Positions 7,939 through 15,784 of a stretch of 64,000 bases of DNA are shown here, piece after piece. A program made the translations under genes and the position numbers. Source of the stretch: Mycobacterium yunnanensis (GTDB lineage: Bacteria; Actinomycetota; Actinomycetes; Mycobacteriales; Mycobacteriaceae); assembly GCF_025823185.1 (NCBI RefSeq), contig NZ_JACKVK010000003.1, forward strand, positions 62,001 through 126,000. The letters are read 5' to 3'. The notes under the pieces are model-generated. The model did not search any database and was not told the origin of the DNA. It saw only the letters and a list, made by a program, of their open reading frames with translations. How positions within the stretch are numbered: the first letter of the stretch is position 1; each line of letters begins with the position of its first letter.

Positions 7939-8808
7939 TCACCGATCCACGAACGCCACGACGGCCTCGGTGAAGGCGTCGTTGTCGTCGCCTGCGGCGG
8001 TGTGTCCCGCGTCGGAGAGTTCGACGAACTCCGCGCGCGGCACCTTGGCGAGGAAGTCCTGCACGCCCTCGCTGCTCACCACGTCGGACAACTTGCCGCG
8101 GATCAACAGGATTGGGATCTCCAGGTCTATCGCCGACTGCTCGAGTGCGTCCATCCGGACGAACGGGTCGTCGGCAGGCTTGGTGAGGAACGCCGGATCC
8201 CAGTGCCAGTACCACCGGCCGTCGCGCAGCCGCAGGTTCTTCTTCAACCCTTCCGCGCTGCGCGGTTTGGGACGGTGCGGCAGGTAGGCCGCCACCGCGT
8301 CGGCCGCCTCTTCGAGCGAGTCGAACCCGTCGACCCCGCTGAACATGAACTCGCGGATCCGGGCGCTGCCGTCCTTCTCGAATCGCGGGACGACGTCGAC
8401 GAGCACCAACTTCACCACCACGTCGGCACCCGCCTGGTGCGCGGCGAGGATGCCCGTCAGCCCGCCCATGCTGGCGCCGATGAGCACCGTCGGCGCACCG
8501 ATCTGCTCGATGACCCTAAGGGTGTCGGCGCACAGCGCGTCGACGGAGTAGTCGGCGGTGGGGGAGCGGTCGCTGTCGCCGTGCCCTCGGCTGTCGAGGG
8601 CGACCACGTGGAATCCGGCGTCGGCGAGGATCTGGCCCGTCTTCTTCCAGGAGTGCCGGTTCTGGCCCCCGCCGTGCAGCATCAGGATGGCGGGCCGCTC
8701 GGGTGCCGCCTGGGCGTCGCGGTTCCACTCGTCGGCCACCAGGGTGAGGTCGTCCGTGCCGCGGAACTCCACGGTCGTCGACGTGCTGGTCGCCTCGTTA
8801 CTCGCCAT
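7939..8808 (-). CDS. Alpha/beta-hydrolase family protein
   Basis: A 289-aa alpha/beta hydrolase. Visible motifs: oxyanion HGGGQN (residues 45-50), nucleophile elbow GASMGG with Ser113, and C-terminal SDAGHTA with the catalytic His. DSRGHGDSD after strand 4 is typical of esterases, lipases and C-C bond hydrolases. No signal peptide, so cytoplasmic. It is followed at five bases by the frameshifted epoxide-hydrolase-like gene, hinting at a shared role in breaking down a small organic compound. The exact substrate cannot be deduced. Confidence 0.88.
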   Translation of the reverse strand: MASNEATSTSTTVEFRGTDDLTLVADEWNRDAQAAPERPAILMLHGGGQNRHSWKKTGQILADAGFHVVALDSRGHGDSDRSPTADYSVDALCADTLRVIEQIGAPTVLIGASMGGLTGILAAHQAGADVVVKLVLVDVVPRFEKDGSARIREFMFSGVDGFDSLEEAADAVAAYLPHRPKPRSAEGLKKNLRLRDGRWYWHWDPAFLTKPADDPFVRMDALEQSAIDLEIPILLIRGKLSDVVSSEGVQDFLAKVPRAEFVELSDAGHTAAGDDNDAFTEAVVAFVDR

Positions 8809-8897
8809 CCCCGCACGTTACCCACGGCGTGCCGATGACTTTCGCGGGGTCCGCCGGTCTGCCCCCATGACCGCTCCTCCGACGTAAGGACACTTCC

Positions 8898-9371
8898 ATG
8901 CCGGCGATCACCCCGTCCCTGTGGTTCGACGACGACCTCGAGGAGGCCGCCGAGTTCTACACCTCGGTGTTCCCCAACTCGTCGATCGAGGGATTCACCC
9001 GCTACACCGACGCGGGCCCTGGCACGCCGGGCTCGGTGGTCTCGGGCACGTTCGTCCTCGACGGGCAGCGGTTCGTCGGCATCAACGGCGGCCCGGTGTT
9101 CTCCTTCAGCGAGGCGGTGTCGTTCGTCGTGCAGTGCGCCGACCAAGACGAGGTCGACTACTACTGGAGTCGACTGGTCGACGGCGGCGAGGAGTCCCAG
9201 TGCGGCTGGCTCAAGGACCGCTTCGGGCTCAGCTGGCAGATCGTTCCCGACCGGCTCCACGAGCTACTCGGTGACCCCGACCCGGCCCGTGCGGCGGCCG
9301 CGACCACGGCCATGCTCGGCATGCGCAAGATCGTCGTCGCCGACCTGGAAGCCGCCGTACGCAAGGTGTGA
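8898..9371 (+). CDS. VOC-superfamily protein, PhnB/3-demethylubiquinone methyltransferase-like
   Basis: A 157-aa protein of the vicinal oxygen chelate fold, matching the PhnB-like family often mislabelled 3-demethylubiquinone-9 3-methyltransferase (start MPAITPSLWFDDDLEEA, then FYTSVFP; middle VSFVVQCADQDEVDYYW; CGWLKDRFGLSWQIVP). Members are small beta-alpha-beta-beta-beta dimers of mostly unknown activity. ATG 8898 has AAGGA seven bases upstream. The final alpha-helical tail (about residues 125-157) is longer than the minimal fold, as in many actinobacterial copies. Confidence 0.85.
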   Translation: MPAITPSLWFDDDLEEAAEFYTSVFPNSSIEGFTRYTDAGPGTPGSVVSGTFVLDGQRFVGINGGPVFSFSEAVSFVVQCADQDEVDYYWSRLVDGGEESQCGWLKDRFGLSWQIVPDRLHELLGDPDPARAAAATTAMLGMRKIVVADLEAAVRKV

Positions 9372-9416
9372 GCCAGGTACGTTGAGGCGACGCACGCGGC
9401 TACTCGAGGAGCGAAC

Positions 9417-10322
9417 ATGGCAGACGAGGAGCCGCGCTGGCTCGACGTCCCCACTCCGGACGTCCACCTCAAGGCGCTGTCCTGGGGTCCGGAGGGCGCC
9501 CCGATTGCGTTGTGTCTGCACGGCTTTCCCGACACCGCCCACGGTTGGCGCAAGGTCGCACCCACACTCGTCGACGCCGGTTGGCGGGTCGTGGCACCGT
9601 TCATGCGCGGGTACGCGCCGTCCTCGACCTCGGCCGACGGGAGCTATCACGTCGGGGCCCTGATGGACGATGCGCTGCGGGTGCTCGACGCGGCGGGCCC
9701 GACCGGTCGCGACGTGCTCGTCGGACACGACTGGGGTGCCATTGCCGGCGCCGGTTTGGCGGCCATGCCCGACAGCCCGTTCGACAAGGCCGTCATCATG
9801 TCGGTGCCGCCCGCGGGTAGCTTCCGGCCGCTGGGCCGCGTGCCCGACGCAGGCAAGCTCGCCACCATGCTGCCCCGGCAGCTGCTGCGGAGCTGGTACA
9901 TCATGTACTTCCAATTGCCGTTGCTGCCAGAGCGTTCCGCCGAGTGGGTGGTGCCACGGCTGTGGCGGCAGTGGTCGCCCAGCTACGACGCCACGGCGGA
10001 CGTGGCGCTGGTACTCGACGCAATCGGCACGCCCGAGAACTGGCGTGCTGCCCTCGGCTACTACCGGGCGACCATCCGCGGCAGCGCACCCCCGCCGCGC
10101 TACGCCGACCTGCACGAGCACTGGCTGGCCCCCCTGCGCCTGCCGACGCTGTACCTGCACGGCTCCGCCGACGGCTGTGCTTCGGCCGACTATTCGCGGT
10201 GGGTTGAACCTGCCCTGCCGCCCGGCAGCCGAGCCGAGATCGTCGACGGCGCAGGGCACTTCATGCAGCTGGACCGGTCGGACGACGTGGCGCGCCGCAT
10301 CCTCGACTTCGTCGGCCCCTAA
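9417..10322 (+). CDS. Alpha/beta hydrolase, epoxide hydrolase-like
   Basis: A 301-aa alpha/beta hydrolase whose nucleophile elbow is GHDWGA, giving Asp105 rather than Ser as nucleophile, the hallmark of epoxide hydrolases and haloalkane dehalogenases. The HGFPD motif (35-39) supplies the oxyanion hole, and DGAGHFMQLD near the C-terminus holds the catalytic His. A cap domain (about 140-230) contains Tyr residues that could act as the epoxide-polarising pair. GAGGA lies six bases before ATG 9417. It is convergent with the SDR gene, whose stop overlaps this gene's end by 4 bases. Confidence 0.85.
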   Translation: MADEEPRWLDVPTPDVHLKALSWGPEGAPIALCLHGFPDTAHGWRKVAPTLVDAGWRVVAPFMRGYAPSSTSADGSYHVGALMDDALRVLDAAGPTGRDVLVGHDWGAIAGAGLAAMPDSPFDKAVIMSVPPAGSFRPLGRVPDAGKLATMLPRQLLRSWYIMYFQLPLLPERSAEWVVPRLWRQWSPSYDATADVALVLDAIGTPENWRAALGYYRATIRGSAPPPRYADLHEHWLAPLRLPTLYLHGSADGCASADYSRWVEPALPPGSRAEIVDGAGHFMQLDRSDDVARRILDFVGP

Positions 10323-11122
10323 CGGTTCTTCAGCGCCGGGTGGGTGCGCGCCAGGATCGGCAACAGCAACCGGCGAGGCAGGAGCCGGTACGCCGCTGCG
10401 CCGACCCTGTTGAACGCTCCTGGGACGACGACGGACTTGCCCGCGGCCACACCGTCGACCGCCGCGGCGGCGACGTCGGCCGCGGTGACCCACATGGCCT
10501 TCGGCAACGCGGCCTCGGCGTCGGCGTCGGAAATGCCCGCCGTCGCACCGAAACCCGTCTTCACCGGACCCGGGCACAATGTCGTCACGGCGACGCCCGT
10601 GCCGGACAACTCCTGTCCGAGGGCTTGGCTGTAGGACAGCACGAAGGCCTTGGCGGCGCCGTAGGCGGCCTGTCCCGGCAACGGTCCGAACGCCCCGACC
10701 GACGCCACGTTGAGCACCGCACCCCGCCCGCGGGACACCATGCCGGGGACGAAGCGGCTGCACAGGTCGACGACGGCGGCGACGTCCACCTCGACGAGGT
10801 TGAGTTCCGCGGTGGGGTCCGACGTCGCGACCGGACCTGAGGTGCTCAGGCCGGCGTTGTTGACCAACACGTCCACCACCCGGCCCAGTTCGGCGACCCG
10901 GGCGGGCAATGCGGCGCGCTCGTCGGGGTCGGCGAGGTCGGCCGCCAGCACGTCGGCGGCCGATCCGAGCGAGGTGGCCAGGGCGTGCAACTTGTCGGCA
11001 CGCCGAGCCACGAGCACCACGTGTCGGCCACGGCGGGCCCATTCCCTAGCGAGTTCTTCGCCGATGCCCGACGAGGCGCCGGTGACGAGCACGGTTCCGT
11101 CGGCGCTGGGCGCTGGGAGCAT
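10319..11122 (-). CDS. Short-chain dehydrogenase/reductase
   Basis: Classical SDR of 267 aa: cofactor motif TGASSGIG (residues 14-21), NNAG, and the catalytic YGAAK (Tyr-x-x-x-Lys) preceded by a Ser in NVASVG. VARR after strand 2 suggests NADP(H) preference. The last 40 residues (AAYRLLPRRLLLPILA) are hydrophobic and basic, so membrane association is possible, as in acyl-chain SDRs. ATG 11122 lies six bases from a TAGGCT -10 box, so the message is probably leaderless and its promoter overlaps that of the divergent gene at 11146. Confidence 0.88.
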   Translation of the reverse strand: MLPAPSADGTVLVTGASSGIGEELAREWARRGRHVVLVARRADKLHALATSLGSAADVLAADLADPDERAALPARVAELGRVVDVLVNNAGLSTSGPVATSDPTAELNLVEVDVAAVVDLCSRFVPGMVSRGRGAVLNVASVGAFGPLPGQAAYGAAKAFVLSYSQALGQELSGTGVAVTTLCPGPVKTGFGATAGISDADAEAALPKAMWVTAADVAAAAVDGVAAGKSVVVPGAFNRVGAAAYRLLPRRLLLPILARTHPALKNR

Positions 11123-11145
11123 GCCCGCAGCCTAGCCTTGGCCGC
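11123..11145. promoter_or_regulatory. Overlapping divergent leaderless promoters
   Basis: Only 23 bases separate two divergent ATGs. On the plus strand TAGCCT (11133-11138) is followed by seven bases and ATG 11146; on the minus strand TAGGCT (11134-11129) is followed by six bases and ATG 11122. Both fit the mycobacterial leaderless pattern TANNNT-N6/7-ATG, and the two -10 boxes share two base pairs, so both promoters cannot be occupied at once. Confidence 0.65.
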
Positions 11146-12420
11146 ATGACGGCGAACCGACTGACGCCCTTCGACGCGCAGACGTTCTGGCTGGCCGCCA
11201 AGATTCCCAACGACACCGTGCTGATGTTTGGCTTCGCCGGAGTACCCGCCGACCTCGAGCGCGCGCTCGCCGAGGTCGAAGCCCGCGCCGCAGGGTGTCC
11301 GGAATTGGCGTGGCGAATCGACGACGGGTCGCGGGGTTACCCGCGGTGGGTTCACCGCGGGGGCGACCGGTCGCAGTTCGTGGTGCACGATCTGCCGGAG
11401 CGCACCTACGAGGCCTGCCTGGCGGCGATCGCGGCGCTGGTCGAACGACCGCTGGACGCGACGGACACGGCCTGGCGGCTGCACCTGTTCGCCGGCGTGC
11501 TCGACGTCCCGGGGGTCGACGGTCCCGGCGTGGTCGCGGTGCTGCAGATCTCGCATGCCCTTGGCGGCGGCGGGCGTACGTCGGCGCACGCGGCGCTGTT
11601 GTTCGGCAGGTCCGGCGTCGTCCTGCCCGAGATTCGTCCCGCGCCGGTGGGGCCTGCGGCATTGGCGCTGGCCGGGTTTCGCGCCGCTCGGGCGCACCGC
11701 GCGTTGACGGCCGACGTCGAGGCAGCGGCAGTGCCCGCGCAGGCCCGGTTGCGTCCGCCGCTGCGCACCAACGACCGACCCACGGGGGTGCGGGCAGTTC
11801 GCACCGTGACGCGGCACCGTCGCGAACTGGCCGCGACGACGGTGACGGTGGCCGCCCTGTCCGCGGTGTCGGTCGCACTGGCCGCGGAACTTCGGGCCCT
11901 CGGCGACGACCCGTCGGCGCTGGGTGCCGAGGTGCCCATGACCAAGCCGCCACCGCGGTTGGCGTACAACCACTTTGGCAACGTCGGAGTGGGGCTGTAC
12001 CCCGATCTGTCGTCGGAGCGACGGCCGACCGCCATCGCCGAGGACCTCGCGGCCAGGCGGTTGCGTGCGGCCCATCCTGCGATGCGCGCCGACGATCTGG
12101 CCTTCGCGGCGACGCCGGCGACGCTGTTGCGTTGGGGGATGGGACGATTCGACCCCAGCGTCCGATCGGCGGCGGTGACCGGCAACACCGTCGTCTCCAG
12201 CGTGAAGTTCGGGGCCGCCGACTTCGCCTTCGGGGGAGCACCCGTGGTGTTCGCGACCGCGTTGGCCGGACTGTCGCCGATGATGGGCCTGACCCACGTC
12301 GTCGGCGGTGTGGGTGACACCGTCACCATCGGGGTGCACGCCGCCGAGTCGGCTCTGGGTGGCGCGGGAGGGCTCGACCGGTACGTGGCGAGGCTCGACG
12401 CCGCGCTGGCGGCGTCCTAG
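11146..12420 (+). CDS. WS/DGAT-like (wax ester/diacylglycerol acyltransferase) protein with degenerate active site
   Basis: A 424-aa protein resembling the mycobacterial wax ester synthase/acyl-CoA:diacylglycerol acyltransferase family: MTANRLTPFDAQTFWL start, acyltransferase half up to about residue 230 and a DUF1298-like half after it. The usual catalytic HHxxxDG reads SHALGGG at residues 136-142: the first His is Ser136, the essential Asp is Gly141, and only His137 is kept. Activity as a triacylglycerol synthase is therefore doubtful; a changed reaction or a non-catalytic lipid-binding role is possible. Leaderless ATG downstream of TAGCCT. Its stop overlaps the convergent tetR stop (CTAG). 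Confidence 0.75.
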   Translation: MTANRLTPFDAQTFWLAAKIPNDTVLMFGFAGVPADLERALAEVEARAAGCPELAWRIDDGSRGYPRWVHRGGDRSQFVVHDLPERTYEACLAAIAALVERPLDATDTAWRLHLFAGVLDVPGVDGPGVVAVLQISHALGGGGRTSAHAALLFGRSGVVLPEIRPAPVGPAALALAGFRAARAHRALTADVEAAAVPAQARLRPPLRTNDRPTGVRAVRTVTRHRRELAATTVTVAALSAVSVALAAELRALGDDPSALGAEVPMTKPPPRLAYNHFGNVGVGLYPDLSSERRPTAIAEDLAARRLRAAHPAMRADDLAFAATPATLLRWGMGRFDPSVRSAAVTGNTVVSSVKFGAADFAFGGAPVVFATALAGLSPMMGLTHVVGGVGDTVTIGVHAAESALGGAGGLDRYVARLDAALAAS

Positions 12421-13016
12421 CCGCGCAGGGCGGCGATGCCGACGTCGAGTGCTGCCTCGAGGTACCCGAGATCGCCGGTGCTCATCAGCACCAGCACCCC
12501 ACCCTGGATGCCCGCGAGCAACGCGGCGGCCGCGCGCGACGCGTCGACGCCGGTGTCGACCTTGCCCTGGGCCTGCATGGCCCGTACGCCGGTCTCGATT
12601 TCCGAGCGCCACCGGTCGATCAGCGTGGTGGTCACGGCCTGAGCGCCGGGCGTGCGGCCGATCTCCGACATCACGGTGGACAGGGGGCAGAGTTGGCCCT
12701 GCTGTCGGTAGCGGTCGACGACAGTGTCACGCCACCGCTGCCAGGCCGCCCACGACGTCAGGGCGCCGAGGTGCGGTTGCTGGTCGCTGATGACCCGTTC
12801 GGCTTCCTGCTCGGCGACGGCCAGCAGGAGCTGGTCCTTGCCGCCGGGAAAGTAGTGGAACAGTTGGCTCTTGGAGGTCTCGGTGTGAGCCATCACGTCC
12901 TCGAGCGTGGTGGCGACCGCGCCGCGGACGCGAATCTCGGCGGCCGCACCGTCGACGATCCGCTGGCGGGTGGCACGGCCCTTGGGGGTGAGCTTGGCCG
13001 TGGCGTTTGGACTCAC
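12417..13016 (-). CDS. TetR/AcrR-family regulator
   Basis: A 199-aa TetR-type repressor: N-terminal helix-turn-helix (about residues 15-60, TLEDVMAHTETSKSQLFHYF) and a C-terminal ligand domain of the kind seen in TetR proteins with a Cys near residue 107 (QGQLCPLSTVMSE). GTG 13016 (VSPNATAKLTPKG) is chosen because it directly precedes the basic arm of the DNA-binding domain; upstream codons read into the promoter region. It is divergent from the DUF3556 gene, and the palindrome at 13064-13079 between them is either its operator or a KstR site. The ligand is unknown. Confidence 0.88.
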   Translation of the reverse strand: MSPNATAKLTPKGRATRQRIVDGAAAEIRVRGAVATTLEDVMAHTETSKSQLFHYFPGGKDQLLLAVAEQEAERVISDQQPHLGALTSWAAWQRWRDTVVDRYRQQGQLCPLSTVMSEIGRTPGAQAVTTTLIDRWRSEIETGVRAMQAQGKVDTGVDASRAAAALLAGIQGGVLVLMSTGDLGYLEAALDVGIAALRG

Positions 13017-13063
13017 GGGTCCAAACTTTACGGCACGCGCCGTGAGAAAGTGGCCCGCAAGAT

Positions 13064-13082
13064 CTAGAACACGTTCTAGTCT
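13064..13082 (+). promoter_or_regulatory. KstR-type operator overlapping a leaderless -10 box
   Basis: CTAGAACACGTTCTAG (13064-13079) is a 7-bp inverted repeat with a two-base centre. Its core fits TNNAACNNGTTNNA, the published binding motif of KstR, the TetR-type repressor of cholesterol catabolism genes in mycobacteria. The right end overlaps the likely -10 box TAGTCT (13077-13082) of the next gene, which is seven bases from ATG 13090, a placement that would block transcription. The adjacent TetR could also be the binder. Confidence 0.65.
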
Positions 13083-13089
13083 CTGCGCT

Positions 13090-14829
13090 ATGGGATTTCT
13101 CAAGCCCGACCTGCCGGTGGTCGACTTCGCCGAGTGGAGCAAGGGCACCCGCGCCGAGAGGATCCGTCCGCTGGCTGGCCACTGGGCCGAGGTGGGATTC
13201 GGCACGCCCGTGGTGCTGCACCTGTTCTACGTCGTCAAGATCCTGCTCTACGTCCTGGCCGGGGCGTTGTTCGCGGCCAGCACGACCGGGCTCGGCGGCC
13301 TGACCGACGTGACCGCCTGGTACGACGAACCGATCGTGTTCCAGAAGGTCGTCCTGTTCACGATGCTCTTCGAGGTGGTCGGGCTGGGGTGTGGCTTCGG
13401 CCCGCTCAACAACCGGTTCTTCCCGCCGATGGGGTCGATCCTCTACTGGCTGCGGCCGGGGACGATCCGGTTGCCGCCCTGGCCGACGCGACTCCCGCTG
13501 ACGCGCGGCTCGGCCCGCACCCCGCTGGACGCCGCGCTGTACGGGGCGCTGTTGGTGGTGCTGCTGGTCGCCTTGCTGTCGGGCGGCACTGGTCCGATTC
13601 CGGCGCTCGACACCACGGTCGGGGTGCTCCCGGTGTGGCAGATCTGGACGATCCTGGGGCTGCTGGCGGTCGCGGGACTGCGCGACAAGGTGATCTTCCT
13701 GGCCGCCCGAGGCGAGGTCTACGCGTCGTTCACGGTGGCGTTCCTGTTCGGCGGGGTCGACATGATCATCGCCGCCAAACTGGTGTGCCTGGTCATCTGG
13801 ATCGGCGCGGCCACCTCGAAGCTCAACAAGCACTTTCCGTTCGTCATCTCCACGATGATGTCGAACAGCCCCCTGGTGCGTACCAAGGCGTTCAAGCGGG
13901 CCTTCTTCGAGAAGTTTCCCGACGACCTTCGACCGGGACGGATCTCGCGGATCGTCGCCCACTTCAGCACCGCCGTCGAGGGTTTGGTGCCCTTGGTGCT
14001 GTTCTTCAGCCACGGCGGCTGGGTGACGGCCGTCGCGGCATTCGTGATGCTGGTCTTCCACTTCGGCATCCTGTCGGCCATCCCGATGGGCGTACCGCTC
14101 GAGTGGAACGTGTTCATGATGTTCTGCGTGCTCGCGCTGTTCGTCGGGCATCCGGGGATCGGTCTCGGTGACCTGACCAGCCCGCTGCCACTCGTGCTGT
14201 TCGCCGTGCTGGTCGCCACGGTGGCGACCGGAAACCTGTTCCCGCGCAAGGTCTCCTTCTTGCCGGGCATGCGCTACTACGCGGGCAACTGGGACACCAC
14301 GCAGTGGTGCATGAAGCCTTCGGCGGAGGAGAAGATCAAGGCCGGGCTGGTCGCGATCGCGAGCATGCCGCAGTCGCAGGTGGAGCGCATCTACGGCAGT
14401 CCCGAGCAGGCGTTGGTCATGCTGCACTCCGGTTACGCCTTCCGGGCGATGAACACCCACGGCCGGGCACTGTTCACGCTGGTGCACCGGGCGATGGCCG
14501 ACGGCGACGAGGCCGACTACGTCGTCACCGAGGGAGAACGGCTGTGCAGCACGGCGATTGGGTGGAACTTCGGTGACGGACACATGCACAACGAGCAGCT
14601 GATCGCCGCGATGCAGGAGCGGTGTGGCTTCGAGCCGGGCGAGGTGCGGGTGGTGTTGCTCGACGCTCAGCCCATCCACCGCCAGCGGCAGGAATACCGC
14701 CTGGTAGACGCGGCCACCGGCGAATTCGAACGCGGTTACGTGCAGGTGGCCGACATGGTGACGCGACAGCCGTGGGCCGACGACGTGCCCGTGCACGTGA
14801 CGTGGTCGGCAGGTGCCACTACTGCATGA
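13090..14829 (+). CDS. DUF3556 polytopic membrane protein
   Basis: A 579-aa protein of the actinobacterial DUF3556 family (start MGFLKPDLPVVDFAEWSKGT). Residues about 40-400 contain roughly nine to ten hydrophobic spans (for instance LFYVVKILLYVLAGALF, GALLVVLLVALL, LPLVLFAVLVATVATGNLF); the last 170 residues are a soluble domain starting near MKPSAEEKIKAG with conserved-looking His and Cys residues (GDGHMHNEQL, MQERCGFEPGE). Biochemical function is not known. The KstR-type operator at its leaderless promoter suggests steroid- or lipid-responsive expression, possibly as a membrane component of uptake or modification. Its end overlaps the convergent gntR by 11 bases. Confidence 0.8.
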   Translation: MGFLKPDLPVVDFAEWSKGTRAERIRPLAGHWAEVGFGTPVVLHLFYVVKILLYVLAGALFAASTTGLGGLTDVTAWYDEPIVFQKVVLFTMLFEVVGLGCGFGPLNNRFFPPMGSILYWLRPGTIRLPPWPTRLPLTRGSARTPLDAALYGALLVVLLVALLSGGTGPIPALDTTVGVLPVWQIWTILGLLAVAGLRDKVIFLAARGEVYASFTVAFLFGGVDMIIAAKLVCLVIWIGAATSKLNKHFPFVISTMMSNSPLVRTKAFKRAFFEKFPDDLRPGRISRIVAHFSTAVEGLVPLVLFFSHGGWVTAVAAFVMLVFHFGILSAIPMGVPLEWNVFMMFCVLALFVGHPGIGLGDLTSPLPLVLFAVLVATVATGNLFPRKVSFLPGMRYYAGNWDTTQWCMKPSAEEKIKAGLVAIASMPQSQVERIYGSPEQALVMLHSGYAFRAMNTHGRALFTLVHRAMADGDEADYVVTEGERLCSTAIGWNFGDGHMHNEQLIAAMQERCGFEPGEVRVVLLDAQPIHRQRQEYRLVDAATGEFERGYVQVADMVTRQPWADDVPVHVTWSAGATTA

Positions 14830-15619
14830 CGTCGCGGACCTTGACGTCCTCGAAACCGGCCAGCAGCAGGATGCGGGCCGTGTCGAGGTGCTTGCGCCAG
14901 TGCGTCTCGGCGCCCGCTCCGTCGCCGGCGCGCAGCAGGGTCATCAAGCGGCGGTAGGACCGCATCAACTTGTCGTAGTCGGCCTTGGACACCTCACGGT
15001 GCTCCTTGATGGCGAAGGCCGTGTGGCGCACCGTGATCTCGTGCAGCATCCCGGCGACGATCGTCAGGGTGGCGTTACCCGACAGCTCCACCATTCTGCG
15101 GTGGAACTCGCCGGTGGCCTCGGCCAACCGCCCCGACTCCCAGCCCGCGGGGATGTCGTCGGCGAGCATGGCGTCCAGTTCGTCGAAGGCGGTCTCCGAC
15201 GCACTGGTGGCCAGCAGGCGCACGGCGAGGGGTTCGATGCCCGAGCGGGCGACCAGCACGTCGGCGATGGTCGCGCCGGAGAGCTCCAGTAGCAGACCGG
15301 CCGGCCGGGCGACGATCTCCGGGCCGGGCACGCGGACCCTGGCACCCGTTCGCGAGCCGCGGCGCACTTCGACCAGGCGTTCGGACTCGAGCACCCGGAC
15401 CGCCTCGCGCAGCGTCGGGCGGCTGACCCCGAAGTGCGTCATCAACTCGGCCTCGTTGGGCAGGAAGTCGCCTTCCTTGAGCTGGCCGTCGACGACCATG
15501 CGACGCAGCGTCCCGGCGACCAGTTCGGCGGTCTTGGGGGAGCGCACCGTCGTGCCGGTGCCCCGTCGCGCCACGGCATCCGGCCCCATCATGGGTGCCA
15601 GCGGCGTGTTGCGAGTCAC
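14819..15619 (-). CDS. FadR-subfamily GntR regulator
   Basis: A 266-aa GntR-type regulator: winged helix in the N-terminal third (FGVSRPTLREAVRVLESERLVEV contains the recognition helix) and an all-helical FCD effector domain (about residues 110-250) with Asp/His metal-type positions (EFHRRM, HEITVRH). GTG 15619 is chosen because AGGAGAA lies six bases upstream; the open frame extends further but without such a site. It is divergent from a thiolase/enoyl-CoA hydratase/acyl-CoA dehydrogenase set, and inverted repeats in the gap fit its operator, so control of that beta-oxidation operon by an acyl-CoA or organic acid is likely. Confidence 0.88.
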   Translation of the reverse strand: MTRNTPLAPMMGPDAVARRGTGTTVRSPKTAELVAGTLRRMVVDGQLKEGDFLPNEAELMTHFGVSRPTLREAVRVLESERLVEVRRGSRTGARVRVPGPEIVARPAGLLLELSGATIADVLVARSGIEPLAVRLLATSASETAFDELDAMLADDIPAGWESGRLAEATGEFHRRMVELSGNATLTIVAGMLHEITVRHTAFAIKEHREVSKADYDKLMRSYRRLMTLLRAGDGAGAETHWRKHLDTARILLLAGFEDVKVRDVMQ

Positions 15620-15694
15620 GGCTTCTCCTGCGGGTGCGCGTCTGTTGTCGAACTCAGTAAACCATGTGGCGCCACGGCGCGGTGGCTGCTCTAC

Positions 15695-15723
15695 CAACCA
15701 GTAGGTTGACCTAGTAAACCTAC
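15695..15723. promoter_or_regulatory. Likely FadR/GntR operator between gntR and thiolase
   Basis: Two overlapping inverted repeats: CAACC-AGTA-GGTTG at 15695-15708 and GTAGGTT-N9-AACCTAC at 15701-15723. They lie 76-104 bases upstream of the gntR start and 62-90 bases upstream of the thiolase start, the expected place for a site controlling both genes. Confidence 0.55.
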
Positions 15724-15784
15724 TCATCTACCTTCGAAATCATGTCAGGCAGCCTGCCCGATCGTCACGTCAAAGGAGATGTCC

